20,392 nt of DNA from positions 1-20,392 of the forward strand of contig JAEMTM010000019.1 of assembly GCA_016462305.1 (NCBI GenBank), given 5' to 3'. The translations under genes and the position numbers were made by a program. Below the pieces are notes generated by a model. That model was not told where the DNA came from. It searched no databases and saw nothing but the letters and a program-made list of their open reading frames with translations. This document shows positions 1 through 8,299 of this stretch, one piece after another. Position 1 is the first letter of the stretch. Each line of letters begins with the position of its first letter. The DNA comes from Sphingomonadaceae bacterium (GTDB lineage Bacteria > Pseudomonadota > Alphaproteobacteria > Sphingomonadales > Sphingomonadaceae).

Positions 1-27
1 GATGCTTGTGGCGGCGTGGCCACCATT

Positions 28-3000
28 TCACTCGGCTGGTTGAAGTCCGCCCAAGTCGCCTTTGCCGGGGGCGATGTCCGTCGGCTTGGCGGGCTCTGTA
101 ACATTGTCTTTATGCTTTGTGGGATCATAGGTCAGCAATCGCGTGCGCAGCCATGGCCCAACGCGCTTTTCAAAACCATCGGCCAGGCTGAAACCCGCAG
201 GGACGATCAGCAAGGTCAGCAAGGTCGACACTATCAAGCCGCCGATCACGACCGTGCCCATCGGCGAGCGCCATTGGCCGTCACCGCCCAACGAAAGCGC
301 GGTGGGGACCATACCGGCGGTCATGGCAACGGTGGTCATAACGATTGGCTGCGCGCGTTTATGCCCCGCCTCCATAATCGCTTGAAACTTCGGCACGCCG
401 CGCGCCATTTCCTCAATCGCAAAGTCGATCAACAGTATGGAGTTTTTTGCAACGATACCAAAGAGCATCAAAACGCCGATGAACACTGGCATAGATATTG
501 GCTGGCCAACCAAGGCAAGCGCCAGCAAGCCGCCCAAGGGCGCAAGCAACAACGACCCCATGTTGACCAAAGGCGACATGAAACGATGGTACAAAAGCAC
601 CAGCACCGCAAACACCAATAATGTTCCGGAAATCAAGGCGACCATGAAGTCTTTTCGCATTTCCGCCTCCCATTCTTGGGACCCGAAAGGTGCGCGGGAC
701 ACGCCGGTTGGCAGATTTTCCATGATAGGAAGCGTGTTGATTTTCTTGTCCGCATCCGACGACACAATACCGGGCGCAAAATCCGCGCCAATGAAGACAC
801 GGAAATTCTGGTTTCGACGTTGAACAGAGGTTGGACCAGCGCCAAAGCTGATGTCCGCCACGCGGGATAATGGCACAGACCCGCCGCTCGCCAATGGCAC
901 GGGCAGGTTGCGGATGACATCCAAGTCCTGACGCGATTCCTTGGCGAGCATGACGCGGATCGGGATTTGACGATCCGACAGCGAGAATTTTGCGCTATTC
1001 TGGTCAATGTCACCCAACGTCGCAACGCGGATTGTCTGGCTGAGCGCTACGGTCGATACGCCAAGCTGCGACGCAAGGTCATTACGCGGCGTTATGATCA
1101 ATTCGGGGCGCTGCAAATCAGCGGAGATACGCGGCGCGCGCAATTCGGGCAGCGTCTTCATCTGCTCGACCAAAGTTGCCGCTGTCCGGTCAAGCATATT
1201 GGGGTCTGACCCTGACAACATGACCGAAACGTCACGGCCAGAACCACCACCGCCGCCACCCGGGCCGTTAGCCAGAAACGTAACGCGTGCGTCCGCGATT
1301 TTGGTGAGCAAAGGTGTAAGGTCTTCTTCGAATTGCTGACTGGTCCGGGCCCGATCCTCATGCAAGGTGATGAAAATATTGGCACCGCCTTCGCGCACGC
1401 TTTGCAATGCCGTTTTGACTTCAGGCTGTTGCTCGACGATTGCAGCGGCTTCGCTGCTGATCTGACGCGTGCGCTCCAACGTGGTTCCGGGCACCATTTC
1501 GATGCGAATACGGCTGAAATCGGTATCGCCATCGGGGAAGAACTGCTTTGGCAGGACGACAAGCAAGGCGACCGTGAGCACTAGCGCCACTGCGCCTATG
1601 CCCATCATCCAACGGCGGTGACCAAGCGACCAGCGCAAGATTTTCATATATTTGTTGATCCAGCCAGCCTCGCCATGTTCGGCCATGCCGTCGGCTTTCA
1701 GGAAATAGGCCGCGATCATGGGCGTGATCATCCGCGCCACGGCAAGGCTCATGAGAACCGAGGCGACCACCGTCAGGCCGAAATTCTTGAAGAATTGTCC
1801 GGCAACGCCGGGCATCAGGCCAACGGGCAGGAACACCGCGACAATCGAAAATGTCGTGGCAACCACCGCAAGGCCGATTTCGTCGGCGGCATCAATCGAT
1901 GCCTGATAGGCGGATTTGCCCATCCGCATGTGCCGGACGATATTTTCAATCTCCACAATGGCGTCATCGACCAATACCCCGGCCACAAGACCAAGCGCCA
2001 AGAGCGACATGGTGTTCAGCGTGAAACCCAACAGGTCCAAAAACCAGAAAGTTGGAATGGCGGACAAGGGAATGGCAATCGCCGAAATAACCGTTGCGCG
2101 CCAATCGCGCAGGAACAGGAAAACGACGACGATGGCAAGCAACGCGCCTTCGATCATCGCGGCCATGGAGCTTTTATACTGGCCCTTGGTGTAATCGACA
2201 CTGTTGAACAAGGTGATGAATTTGACGCCGGGATTTTCTTTTTCAATTTCCGCGATTTTGACCATCGCATCGTCGAAGACCGTGACGTCGGACGCACCCT
2301 TGGCGCGGGACATGCTGAAGGTGACGACTTGTTTGCCGCCCGCAAAGGCCATGGCTTTCTGCTCGCTGAAGCCGTCAGTGACTTCGGCGACATCGGCCAA
2401 TTTGATGGAGCGGCCGCCGCCAAGGCTGATCTGCGTCTGGCTCAGCGCGAAGGCGTCGGTGGCGTTGCCGAGCACACGCACCGATTGGCGTGATCCGGCA
2501 ATTTGCGACTGGCCGCCTGATGCGTTGATATTTTGTTGGCGCAGGACCGCGTTAATCGCGCTCGCGCTTACGCCCAGCGACTGCATTTTTGCAGGGTCAA
2601 GCACGACGCGAATTTCGCGGTTGACGCCGCCATTGCGGCTGACCGAGGCCATGCCTTCGACAGCGAGCAAGCGGCGTGCAACGCTATCATCAACGAACCA
2701 ACTGAGCTGCTCCAGCGTCATGTCGCTGGCTTCCACCGCGAAATAGGCGATTGGGTCGCTTGAGGTGGCGACCTTGAAAATCTGCGGTTCCAATATGCCG
2801 TCGGGCAGGTCGCTGCGGATTTGGTCGACGGCGTTTTTGACTTCGCTGACGGCGGCGTTGATGTCGTCGCCAATTTCAAATTCGGCGCTGACCGTCGTGT
2901 TGCCTTCGCTTGAGCTGGCATCAATGTTGCGGACGCCCTGCACACTGCGGATCGCGGATTCGACCTTTTGCGTTATCTGTGTGGTGATTTCGGTTGGCGC

Positions 3001-3171
3001 AGCGCCGGGTTGCGAAATCGAGACAACAACAACCGGGAATTCGATATCGGGGTCATTCTGCACGTCCATGTTCCGGAACGACATGATGCCCGCAATGGTG
3101 AGTGCGACGAACAAGACGATCGGCACCACCGGATTGCGGATGGACCATGCAGAAATGTTATTGAAATTCAT
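28..3171 (-). CDS. RND family efflux transporter permease (HAE1/AcrB-like)
   Basis: This 1047-aa protein is a full-length inner-membrane proton-driven pump that exports drugs or other amphiphiles through a tripartite complex. The RND layout is clear: TM1 at about residues 12-31, a large periplasmic loop to about 335, a TM2-6 block at about 336-480, TM7 at about 520-540, a second periplasmic loop to about 840, and TM8-12 to about 1000. The proton-relay residues are present: the Asp pair in GVLVDDAIVEIEN (D402, D403) and the Lys in GIVAKNS (K909). A six-glycine run lies near residues 638-643 in the second periplasmic loop. The start ATG follows a weak CGGGA ribosome site. It lies 27 bp downstream of the adaptor gene in the same operon. 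No outer-membrane factor is seen, but the window ends 27 bp past the stop. The substrate cannot be told from the sequence. Confidence 0.95.
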   Translation of the reverse strand: MNFNNISAWSIRNPVVPIVLFVALTIAGIMSFRNMDVQNDPDIEFPVVVVSISQPGAAPTEITTQITQKVESAIRSVQGVRNIDASSSEGNTTVSAEFEIGDDINAAVSEVKNAVDQIRSDLPDGILEPQIFKVATSSDPIAYFAVEASDMTLEQLSWFVDDSVARRLLAVEGMASVSRNGGVNREIRVVLDPAKMQSLGVSASAINAVLRQQNINASGGQSQIAGSRQSVRVLGNATDAFALSQTQISLGGGRSIKLADVAEVTDGFSEQKAMAFAGGKQVVTFSMSRAKGASDVTVFDDAMVKIAEIEKENPGVKFITLFNSVDYTKGQYKSSMAAMIEGALLAIVVVFLFLRDWRATVISAIAIPLSAIPTFWFLDLLGFTLNTMSLLALGLVAGVLVDDAIVEIENIVRHMRMGKSAYQASIDAADEIGLAVVATTFSIVAVFLPVGLMPGVAGQFFKNFGLTVVASVLMSLAVARMITPMIAAYFLKADGMAEHGEAGWINKYMKILRWSLGHRRWMMGIGAVALVLTVALLVVLPKQFFPDGDTDFSRIRIEMVPGTTLERTRQISSEAAAIVEQQPEVKTALQSVREGGANIFITLHEDRARTSQQFEEDLTPLLTKIADARVTFLANGPGGGGGGSGRDVSVMLSGSDPNMLDRTAATLVEQMKTLPELRAPRISADLQRPELIITPRNDLASQLGVSTVALSQTIRVATLGDIDQNSAKFSLSDRQIPIRVMLAKESRQDLDVIRNLPVPLASGGSVPLSRVADISFGAGPTSVQRRNQNFRVFIGADFAPGIVSSDADKKINTLPIMENLPTGVSRAPFGSQEWEAEMRKDFMVALISGTLLVFAVLVLLYHRFMSPLVNMGSLLLAPLGGLLALALVGQPISMPVFIGVLMLFGIVAKNSILLIDFAIEEMARGVPKFQAIMEAGHKRAQPIVMTTVAMTAGMVPTALSLGGDGQWRSPMGTVVIGGLIVSTLLTLLIVPAGFSLADGFEKRVGPWLRTRLLTYDPTKHKDNVTEPAKPTDIAPGKGDLGGLQPAE

Positions 3172-3198
3172 GATATATATCCCGAATGGCCCACCGAC

Positions 3199-4374
3199 TT
3201 ACTGCTTTTTCAACAGCTTGGGATTGATCGTTTCGTCTGGATTAAGGAAGCCGCCCGCATACAGAACGACGCGTTCGCTGCCGTCCAAGCCTTCTTCGAT
3301 AATCAAGCCATTGGCGGTCACTGGGCCAAGTTTAACGGGGCGCTGCTGCACCTTATCATTCTTGCCGACGATATACACAAAGCTGCCATTGCGGCCGGTT
3401 TGAACGGCGGATTCAGGCAGGACCGGTGCCGTCATCGCGCCCGATTTAATTTCCACCGACGCAAATCCACCGGGGCGCAATGCTGTGTCAAATGGCAAGG
3501 CCACACGCGCCATGCCCTGACGGCTCTGCGCGTCAATCATCGGCGAAATCTGCCAGATATTGCCTTCAAACACCCGATCAACACCAACGGGCGTCACGGA
3601 TGCAGCAATGCCGACGGCGATCTGCGCCAGATCATCTTCGCTCAGCTTTGCCTGAAGCTCCAACTGGCCATCCTTGGCGATGCGGAACAATATGCCGCTG
3701 CCTGCGGACACCGTCTGTCCGGTCTCCACATTGCGTTCGAGGACATAGCCCGAAACAGGGGCACGGACATCAAGCCGCGCATTGCGGGCGCGGGTTTCGG
3801 CCAGTTGCGCGTTGGCGACATTCACCCGCGCACGGGCGGCGTCGCGGGTTGCGGTCTTGCGATCCACATCGGCCTTGGAAATGAAACCACGGTCAACCAA
3901 CTGCGCCGCGCGGTCCAGTTCGCTTTGTGCCAATTGCAGGTCAGCGCGGGCGACACCAATCTGCGCCTCAAGCGCGGCGGCCTGTTGCGTTTGTACCGAA
4001 CGGTCAACGCGCACAAGAATGTCGCCTTGATTGACCCAGTCACCGGCATCGACATACACCATAAGCACGCGTCCGCCCTCTCCCTCAATGCCCACAGGAG
4101 TTTCGCGGCGTGCGGCCAATGTGCCGGTCGCGTTAATCGTGCGCACCACGCTATCACGACCCGGAGCTACCACGGTCACGGTCTGCGCTTGGCCAGCCTT
4201 ATCGGCATCGGTGGGCGCAGTGGAGCCGCTACCGAAGAAATAATAAGCGGCCCCCGCTATAATCAGTATCGCCACGATGATGGCGGCAATGCGGATCCGA
4301 CGCTGGTTCCGATCGCGCTTGTCCTGCATAATCTCACCATTTAGCGTCGCGCTCATCGTCGTTTCGTAATTCAT
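3199..4374 (-). CDS. RND efflux periplasmic adaptor subunit (HlyD/MFP family)
   Basis: This adaptor would bridge the RND pump to an outer-membrane channel. From the chosen start it is 391 aa: a cytoplasmic basic stretch (KRDRNQRR), one membrane anchor at about residues 27-47, a lipoyl-like half-domain, an Ala/Arg/Gln-rich coiled-coil hairpin (around AALEAQIGVARADLQLAQ), the second lipoyl half (RAPVSGYVLERNVETGQ), then beta-barrel and membrane-proximal domains. Three ATGs compete. The one at 4374 (MNYETT) has GGAA about 9 nt upstream and resembles the MNYE start I remember for sphingomonad homologues. The one at 4329 (MQDKRD) has GGTGAG just upstream and is a good alternative. The furthest, at 4419, would overlap the proposed promoter region. 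The gene is first in the operon with the pump. Confidence 0.93.
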   Translation of the reverse strand: MNYETTMSATLNGEIMQDKRDRNQRRIRIAAIIVAILIIAGAAYYFFGSGSTAPTDADKAGQAQTVTVVAPGRDSVVRTINATGTLAARRETPVGIEGEGGRVLMVYVDAGDWVNQGDILVRVDRSVQTQQAAALEAQIGVARADLQLAQSELDRAAQLVDRGFISKADVDRKTATRDAARARVNVANAQLAETRARNARLDVRAPVSGYVLERNVETGQTVSAGSGILFRIAKDGQLELQAKLSEDDLAQIAVGIAASVTPVGVDRVFEGNIWQISPMIDAQSRQGMARVALPFDTALRPGGFASVEIKSGAMTAPVLPESAVQTGRNGSFVYIVGKNDKVQQRPVKLGPVTANGLIIEEGLDGSERVVLYAGGFLNPDETINPKLLKKQ

Positions 4375-4686
4375 ACCGGAGTTCCAAATAATGATTGCGG
4401 GGAGAGCATACGACCCCAATTTTTCTATATTATGGCTGTATTAACCCAATAAGTCACTGTCCGCAAGCCGCAGAACGCCAAAGGGTAAACGCTTTATCAG
4501 CGCATGGAATATCGCAAATGCCCATGCGTAACAATACAGACTGACCCTAAGTTTCGACAAACAACGCATATGCGCGTCGGTGACGGTTATTTCAACGCTG
4601 TTCAATCCGGCGCGACAATAGGACCGGACGTGGGGCTATCCAGAAAACTGGTATTTCATCGGTGAAACTTATAGGGAGGCAATCAC
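4375..4686. other. 312-bp divergent intergenic region (efflux operon / mnmA)
   Basis: This region separates the divergent efflux and mnmA transcripts. The left part holds the candidate efflux promoter. The right end holds a strong ribosome site, GGGAGG, 8 nt before the mnmA ATG. I could not find a convincing -35/-10 pair for mnmA, a regulator-type palindrome or a supported small ORF in the rest. Confidence 0.5.
4429..4457 (-). promoter_or_regulatory. Candidate sigma70-type promoter of the RND efflux operon
   Basis: On the minus strand a -35-like GTGACT (4457-4452) and a -10-like CATAAT (4434-4429) are separated by exactly 17 bp. They match the consensus at 4/6 and 5/6 positions. Transcription would start near 4421, giving a leader of about 47 nt before the start at 4374. 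This is pattern matching only. Confidence 0.4.
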
Positions 4687-5811
4687 ATGACCGATGACAT
4701 ATATCATTCTGATTTCCAACTTGGCCCTGACCTTACGGGTAAGCGGATCGTCGTTGCCATGTCGGGCGGCGTTGATTCCTCGGTTGTCGCGGCGCTCGCG
4801 GCGCGCACGGGCGCGGAAACCATTGGCGTCACATTACAACTTTATGATCATGGCAGCGCCGTAAAACGGGCGGGGGCATGCTGCGCCGGACAGGACATAC
4901 GCGACGCACGCGCCGTCGCCGATAGGCTTGGCATTGCGCATTATGTTTTTGACCATGAAAGCCGCTTTCGCGAATCGGTGATCGACCATTTCGCCGATGA
5001 ATATATGGCGGGCCGGACGCCTATCCCTTGCGTGCGATGCAATATGGGTGTGAAATTCACCGATCTTTTCCGCCTCGCACGGGAATTGGGTGCAGATTGC
5101 CTTGCAACCGGCCATTATGTCCGCCGCGTCGAAGGGCCAAAGGGCGCCGAACTGCACCGCGCCGCCGACCCGGCACGCGACCAAAGCTATTTTCTGTTTG
5201 CGACCACGCAAGACCAATTGGATTATCTCCGCTTTCCCTTGGGCGGCATGCCTAAACCCCATGTTCGGGCGATTGCGCAGGAAATGGGGTTAATCGTGGC
5301 GATGAAGCCCGATAGTCAGGACATCTGTTTTGTACCCGATGGGGATTATGCCAGCGTTGTCCGAAAAATTCGGCCTGATGCCGAAGTCGGCGGGGACATT
5401 GTCCATCTGGATGGCCGCATTCTTGGCCAGCACAAGGGCCTTATCCATTACACCGTGGGGCAACGCAAAGGGCTTGAGGTTGGCGGGCAGGCGGTGCCTT
5501 TATATGTCATCCGCCTTGATGCCGCGACGCAGCGTGTGATTGTCGGGCCGCGTGCGGCGCTTGCTGTCGAAGCTGCGCGTATCATGGATGCCAACTGGCT
5601 CTCTGTTATCGGCAACCGGCCGGTCATGGCAAAGGTGCGGTCTATGTCGCGCCCTGTGCCTGCGCGTCTGGATGGCGAATGGCTTCGTTTTGACGCGCCC
5701 GAATATGGCGTTGCGCCGGGACAGGCAGCCGTATTATATGACGGCGACCGCGTGCTTGGCGGCGGCTGGATCGAAGAGACATTGGCGGTGGAGATGGCCT
5801 CTGTTGCTTAA
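4687..5811 (+). CDS. mnmA: tRNA-specific 2-thiouridylase MnmA
   Basis: MnmA thiolates U34 of the Lys, Glu and Gln tRNAs using ATP and sulfur relayed from a cysteine desulfurase. The 374-aa length is normal. The ATP-binding PP-loop SGGVDSS is at residues 26-32. The nucleophilic Cys is in PCVRCNMGVKF (C118) and the persulfide Cys is in DSQDICFVPDG (C214). DQSYFLF (165-171) and the GQRKGL segment (258-263) are also typical, and the C-terminal beta-barrel domain is complete. The ATG follows a strong GGGAGG site. The gene ends 32 bp before the DUF7010-type gene with no terminator between them, so the two are probably co-transcribed. Confidence 0.97.
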   Translation: MTDDIYHSDFQLGPDLTGKRIVVAMSGGVDSSVVAALAARTGAETIGVTLQLYDHGSAVKRAGACCAGQDIRDARAVADRLGIAHYVFDHESRFRESVIDHFADEYMAGRTPIPCVRCNMGVKFTDLFRLARELGADCLATGHYVRRVEGPKGAELHRAADPARDQSYFLFATTQDQLDYLRFPLGGMPKPHVRAIAQEMGLIVAMKPDSQDICFVPDGDYASVVRKIRPDAEVGGDIVHLDGRILGQHKGLIHYTVGQRKGLEVGGQAVPLYVIRLDAATQRVIVGPRAALAVEAARIMDANWLSVIGNRPVMAKVRSMSRPVPARLDGEWLRFDAPEYGVAPGQAAVLYDGDRVLGGGWIEETLAVEMASVA

Positions 5812-5843
5812 AAATATGCGCTTCACTGAAAGGGATGTTCAGG

Positions 5844-6371
5844 ATGCAATTGAGGGACGCACAACGCGATATGCGCCGGGCTTATGTCAACGGCGGGGTC
5901 GGTATTTTCGTATCCGGATTGGTTTGGGTAATCGCAGGGGCGGTCACTTTTTATGTCAATCTGTTTTCCGGCATGGCCACGTTATTTTTGGGCGGCATGC
6001 TGATCCATCCCTTGTCGTTGTTCCTTGCGCGGCGGGTATATCATCGGGCAAAGGGGCGCACGCCGAACCCTTTGGAGATGCTCGCGCTGCAATCTACGGC
6101 GTTCCTCTTCATTGGTCTTGCCATCGCCTATCTCGTCAGCGGGACATATGGTGATTGGTTCTTCGCCATTACCCTCTTGGCCGTGGGGGCACGCTATCTG
6201 GTGTTTCAGACGGTCTACGGCATGCGTCTTTATGTTATGCTCGGCCTGGCCCTAATTGCCATCTCCGCCGTCGCTTTATGGCTTGGGATTGCTCCGGCCT
6301 TTGTCGCCTTCGCCGGGGGCGCGACCGAGTTGTTGATTTCGGCGTTCATTCTTGTGCCGGCAAAACGGTAG
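5844..6371 (+). CDS. Small multi-spanning membrane protein, DUF7010-like
   Basis: This 175-aa protein is mostly hydrophobic, with about five likely membrane segments: near residues 16-35, 41-58, 84-105, 108-130 and 133-170. The N-terminal pattern (a short polar QRDMRRAYVNGGVG, then FVSGLVWVIAG) resembles the DUF7010 family as I remember it. Its function is unknown. Two ATGs are possible. The one at 5835 has its purine tract (AAAGGG) directly abutting it, while the one at 5844 sits 8 nt after AGGGA, so I chose 5844. It is probably co-transcribed with mnmA but has no evident link to tRNA modification. It converges with the next gene, with only 15 bp between the stops. Confidence 0.8.
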   Translation: MQLRDAQRDMRRAYVNGGVGIFVSGLVWVIAGAVTFYVNLFSGMATLFLGGMLIHPLSLFLARRVYHRAKGRTPNPLEMLALQSTAFLFIGLAIAYLVSGTYGDWFFAITLLAVGARYLVFQTVYGMRLYVMLGLALIAISAVALWLGIAPAFVAFAGGATELLISAFILVPAKR

Positions 6372-6386
6372 CGGCCTATAGCTTAC

Positions 6387-6761
6387 TCAAAGCGCCTCGA
6401 TTTCCGCTGCGTTCAATTGGATACACCCAAAGGCACCGCGCCGTTCCGCCACAGCCTCGGCCAGAAATGGCACCGATGCATAGACGCGTTTGTTTTTGGG
6501 ATCGTCGCTCAAGCGCACCATCTCCATGCCTTTTTCCTTGTCGGTTTCACACGATGCCATATCGCGACCTTCCATATAGCGGCACGAGCAAGTGACATGT
6601 GCACCATAAGCTGCGCCAACCCGCGCCTGTCCCTTGATGCTGCTCCAGTTCCATAACAGCCACAGCGCCGCACACAGAGCGATGACTGCACCGGCAATCT
6701 TCAACGTCTTAAACCGCGAGTGCGGCGCTTTTGGTCTTTGGGTCGAAGTTGCGGTTGCCAT
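6387..6761 (-). CDS. Uncharacterised membrane-anchored protein with four periplasmic cysteines
   Basis: I do not recognise a named family. The 124-aa protein has a short basic N-terminus, one membrane anchor (about residues 18-38) and an exported domain of about 85 residues. That domain contains a C-S-C pair (C58, C60), C71 in MASCETDK and C113 in AFGCIQL, which suggests disulfides or metal binding; this is inference. The reading frame runs open upstream to 7010. The ATG at 6761 is preferred because it follows GGAGAG by a few bases and because further upstream the frame would overlap the serine hydrolase gene. It diverges from that hydrolase gene with 31 bp between start codons, so the two may be linked in regulation or function. 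Confidence 0.72.
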   Translation of the reverse strand: MATATSTQRPKAPHSRFKTLKIAGAVIALCAALWLLWNWSSIKGQARVGAAYGAHVTCSCRYMEGRDMASCETDKEKGMEMVRLSDDPKNKRVYASVPFLAEAVAERRGAFGCIQLNAAEIEAL

Positions 6762-6792
6762 AAGCTCTCCATTTGGTAAATCGAAGCATCCT

Positions 6793-7932
6793 ATGCCTAG
6801 AAACAAAATCCACCTCGCCGCAACCGCTTTTTGCGCCATCGCTGCACTCGGCCTATCTGGATGCGCTGCTGAGCCACCCGCAAAGCCTGCTGGACCGGGT
6901 TTTAGCATGGTTGCCGATGACGCGGTGATCAGCAAGGCAAAGCTTGCCGCTGCTATAGCGCCCTTTTTTGAAGATCCATTGGTTGGTGAAACCCGTGCGT
7001 TGGTCGTCATGCATGGCGGGCGTGTTGTCGCCGAACGCTACGCGCCGGGATATGGACCGGACTCCAGGCTCATTAGCTGGTCCATGGCCAAAAGCGTGAC
7101 TGGCGTTTTGGTTGGCATGATGGTGGCGGACGGTCGGCTGGCCTTGGATGAACCCGCAATCGTGCCCGAATGGCAAGCGCCCCGCGATGGCCGTGCGGCG
7201 ATAACATTGCGCCATTTGCTACATATGGCGTCGGGTCTGGACCACACCGAAATGGCGGAAGCCAGTGTCGAGATTTTTGATGCAGACACGCCGCGCATGC
7301 TGTTTCTCGATGGCCGCGAAGATGTTGCCCGCTATGCCGAAACGCGCCCCTTGGAGGCCGTTCCGGGCGAGAAGCACGAATATAGCACGGCCACCAGCCA
7401 CATACTCGTCGACATCATGACGCGGTCGTTGACGGACAGCAAAGATCCCGTTGTGCGCCGGGATGCGATGTTGGAATATGCCCGTGGCCGTCTGTTTGAA
7501 CCGCTGGGCATGACAAGCGCCCTACCTGAATTTGACCGCAACGGCACAATGCTCGGCGGAAGCATTATCCACGCCACTGCGCGTGATTGGGCAAAATTTG
7601 GCGAATTTTTGCGGAACAATGGCTCGGTGCGCTCGGCGCAAATGATGCCCACAAGCTGGATGCGCTTTATGAAGACGCCAAGCAAAACCGATGCAAGCTA
7701 TGGCGCACATATCTGGTTGAACCGGACACGCAAGGCAGGCCGCGATCAAGTGCTGTTTCCCGGCAAGGCGCCATCGGATGTCTTCGCTGCATTGGGCCAT
7801 TTGGGGCAATTTGTGGTGGTGTCACCGCAGCATCGCCTAACGATTGTGCGGCTCGGCAACACGCCGGATGATCAGCTTGATCCTGTCAACGACCAACTGG
7901 CTAAGCTGATTTCGGCTTTTCCGAAGCGGTAA
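6793..7932 (+). CDS. Lipoprotein serine hydrolase, beta-lactamase/DD-peptidase-like family (class C fold)
   Basis: This 379-aa enzyme would be tethered in the periplasm. It starts with a lipoprotein signal peptide ending in GLSGC (lipid Cys at residue 24). The catalytic S-x-x-K motif is SMAK (S97, K100). The second motif is Y197 in EYSTATSHIL, where the usual Tyr-Ser-Asn reads Tyr-Ser-Thr. The third is probably GHLGQ (335-339) in place of KTG. This pattern fits esterase, amide-hydrolase or 6-aminohexanoate-dimer-hydrolase-like members better than true beta-lactamases. The substrate is unknown. The ATG at 6793 was chosen because the signal peptide begins there; its ribosome site is weak. It diverges from the cysteine-containing membrane protein gene and converges with DUF3297, 12 bp away. 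Confidence 0.88.
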   Translation: MPRNKIHLAATAFCAIAALGLSGCAAEPPAKPAGPGFSMVADDAVISKAKLAAAIAPFFEDPLVGETRALVVMHGGRVVAERYAPGYGPDSRLISWSMAKSVTGVLVGMMVADGRLALDEPAIVPEWQAPRDGRAAITLRHLLHMASGLDHTEMAEASVEIFDADTPRMLFLDGREDVARYAETRPLEAVPGEKHEYSTATSHILVDIMTRSLTDSKDPVVRRDAMLEYARGRLFEPLGMTSALPEFDRNGTMLGGSIIHATARDWAKFGEFLRNNGSVRSAQMMPTSWMRFMKTPSKTDASYGAHIWLNRTRKAGRDQVLFPGKAPSDVFAALGHLGQFVVVSPQHRLTIVRLGNTPDDQLDPVNDQLAKLISAFPKR

Positions 7933-7944
7933 AGCGACGCGCGG

Positions 7945-8235
7945 TTAAAGCCTCGCCACGGGCGCGTCGTTGCCAAGGTCTTCAAACCATGCTTCGACCG
8001 GGCCGCTGAGCTTGATCAGCAACGGATTGCCCTTTCGGTCGCGTGCTTTGCCAGCCTGAACCTTGATCCAGCCTTCGGAAATGCAATATTCCTCAACGGT
8101 GGTGCGGACTTCGCCTTTGAAGCGAATGCCAATGCCACGCGACAGCAAGTCGCCGTCGAAATGCGGGCTCATCGGGTTAATCGACAGGTGATCGGGCGGG
8201 GTGTTGGTGCCCGCGGGTTTCGTTTCTTCAGTCAT
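7945..8235 (-). CDS. DUF3297 family protein
   Basis: This small soluble protein of 96 aa matches the DUF3297 pattern I recall for proteobacteria: a core around HLSINPMSPHFD, GIGIRFKG, VEEYCISEGWIKV and GKARDRKGNPLLIKLSGPVEAWFE. Its function is unknown; some database entries carry an unsupported peroxidase name. The frame is open to 8316, but the conserved region and the divergent flavoprotein start favour the ATG at 8235. The ribosome site is not obvious. Its start lies 64 bp from that of the flavoprotein gene. Confidence 0.88.
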   Translation of the reverse strand: MTEETKPAGTNTPPDHLSINPMSPHFDGDLLSRGIGIRFKGEVRTTVEEYCISEGWIKVQAGKARDRKGNPLLIKLSGPVEAWFEDLGNDAPVARL

Positions 8236-8299
8236 GTTGCGGGCTTTGCCGCAAAGCATAGCACTTGGCAATATAGCGCGGGCAGTGCAGGGGGGCGAA

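Noticed and set aside
1237..1266. Six-glycine run in the RND pump as a possible frameshift or insertion
   Set aside because: The reading frame is intact on both sides, and a flexible loop in the second periplasmic domain can tolerate it. It is minor variation at most.
1618..2493. Plus-strand open frame of 291 codons opposite the RND pump
   Set aside because: Its composition is rich in His, Gly, Gln and Asp and typical of an antisense frame. The opposite strand encodes a complete conserved RND protein.
2968..4344. Long plus-strand open frame (458 codons) opposite the efflux adaptor
   Set aside because: It has a low-complexity His/Arg/Asn-rich translation and no domain logic, and it lies antisense to two clear genes. 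It is a shadow of GC-rich coding DNA.
4460..4680. Promoter, riboswitch or small RNA upstream of mnmA
   Set aside because: I could not find a convincing -35/-10 pair, a conserved riboswitch core or a terminator-like hairpin. Only the ribosome site is supported.
6762..7010. N-terminal extension of the 124-aa minus-strand protein
   Set aside because: It overlaps the signal peptide and early coding sequence of the serine hydrolase. A good ribosome site exists at the internal ATG 6761.
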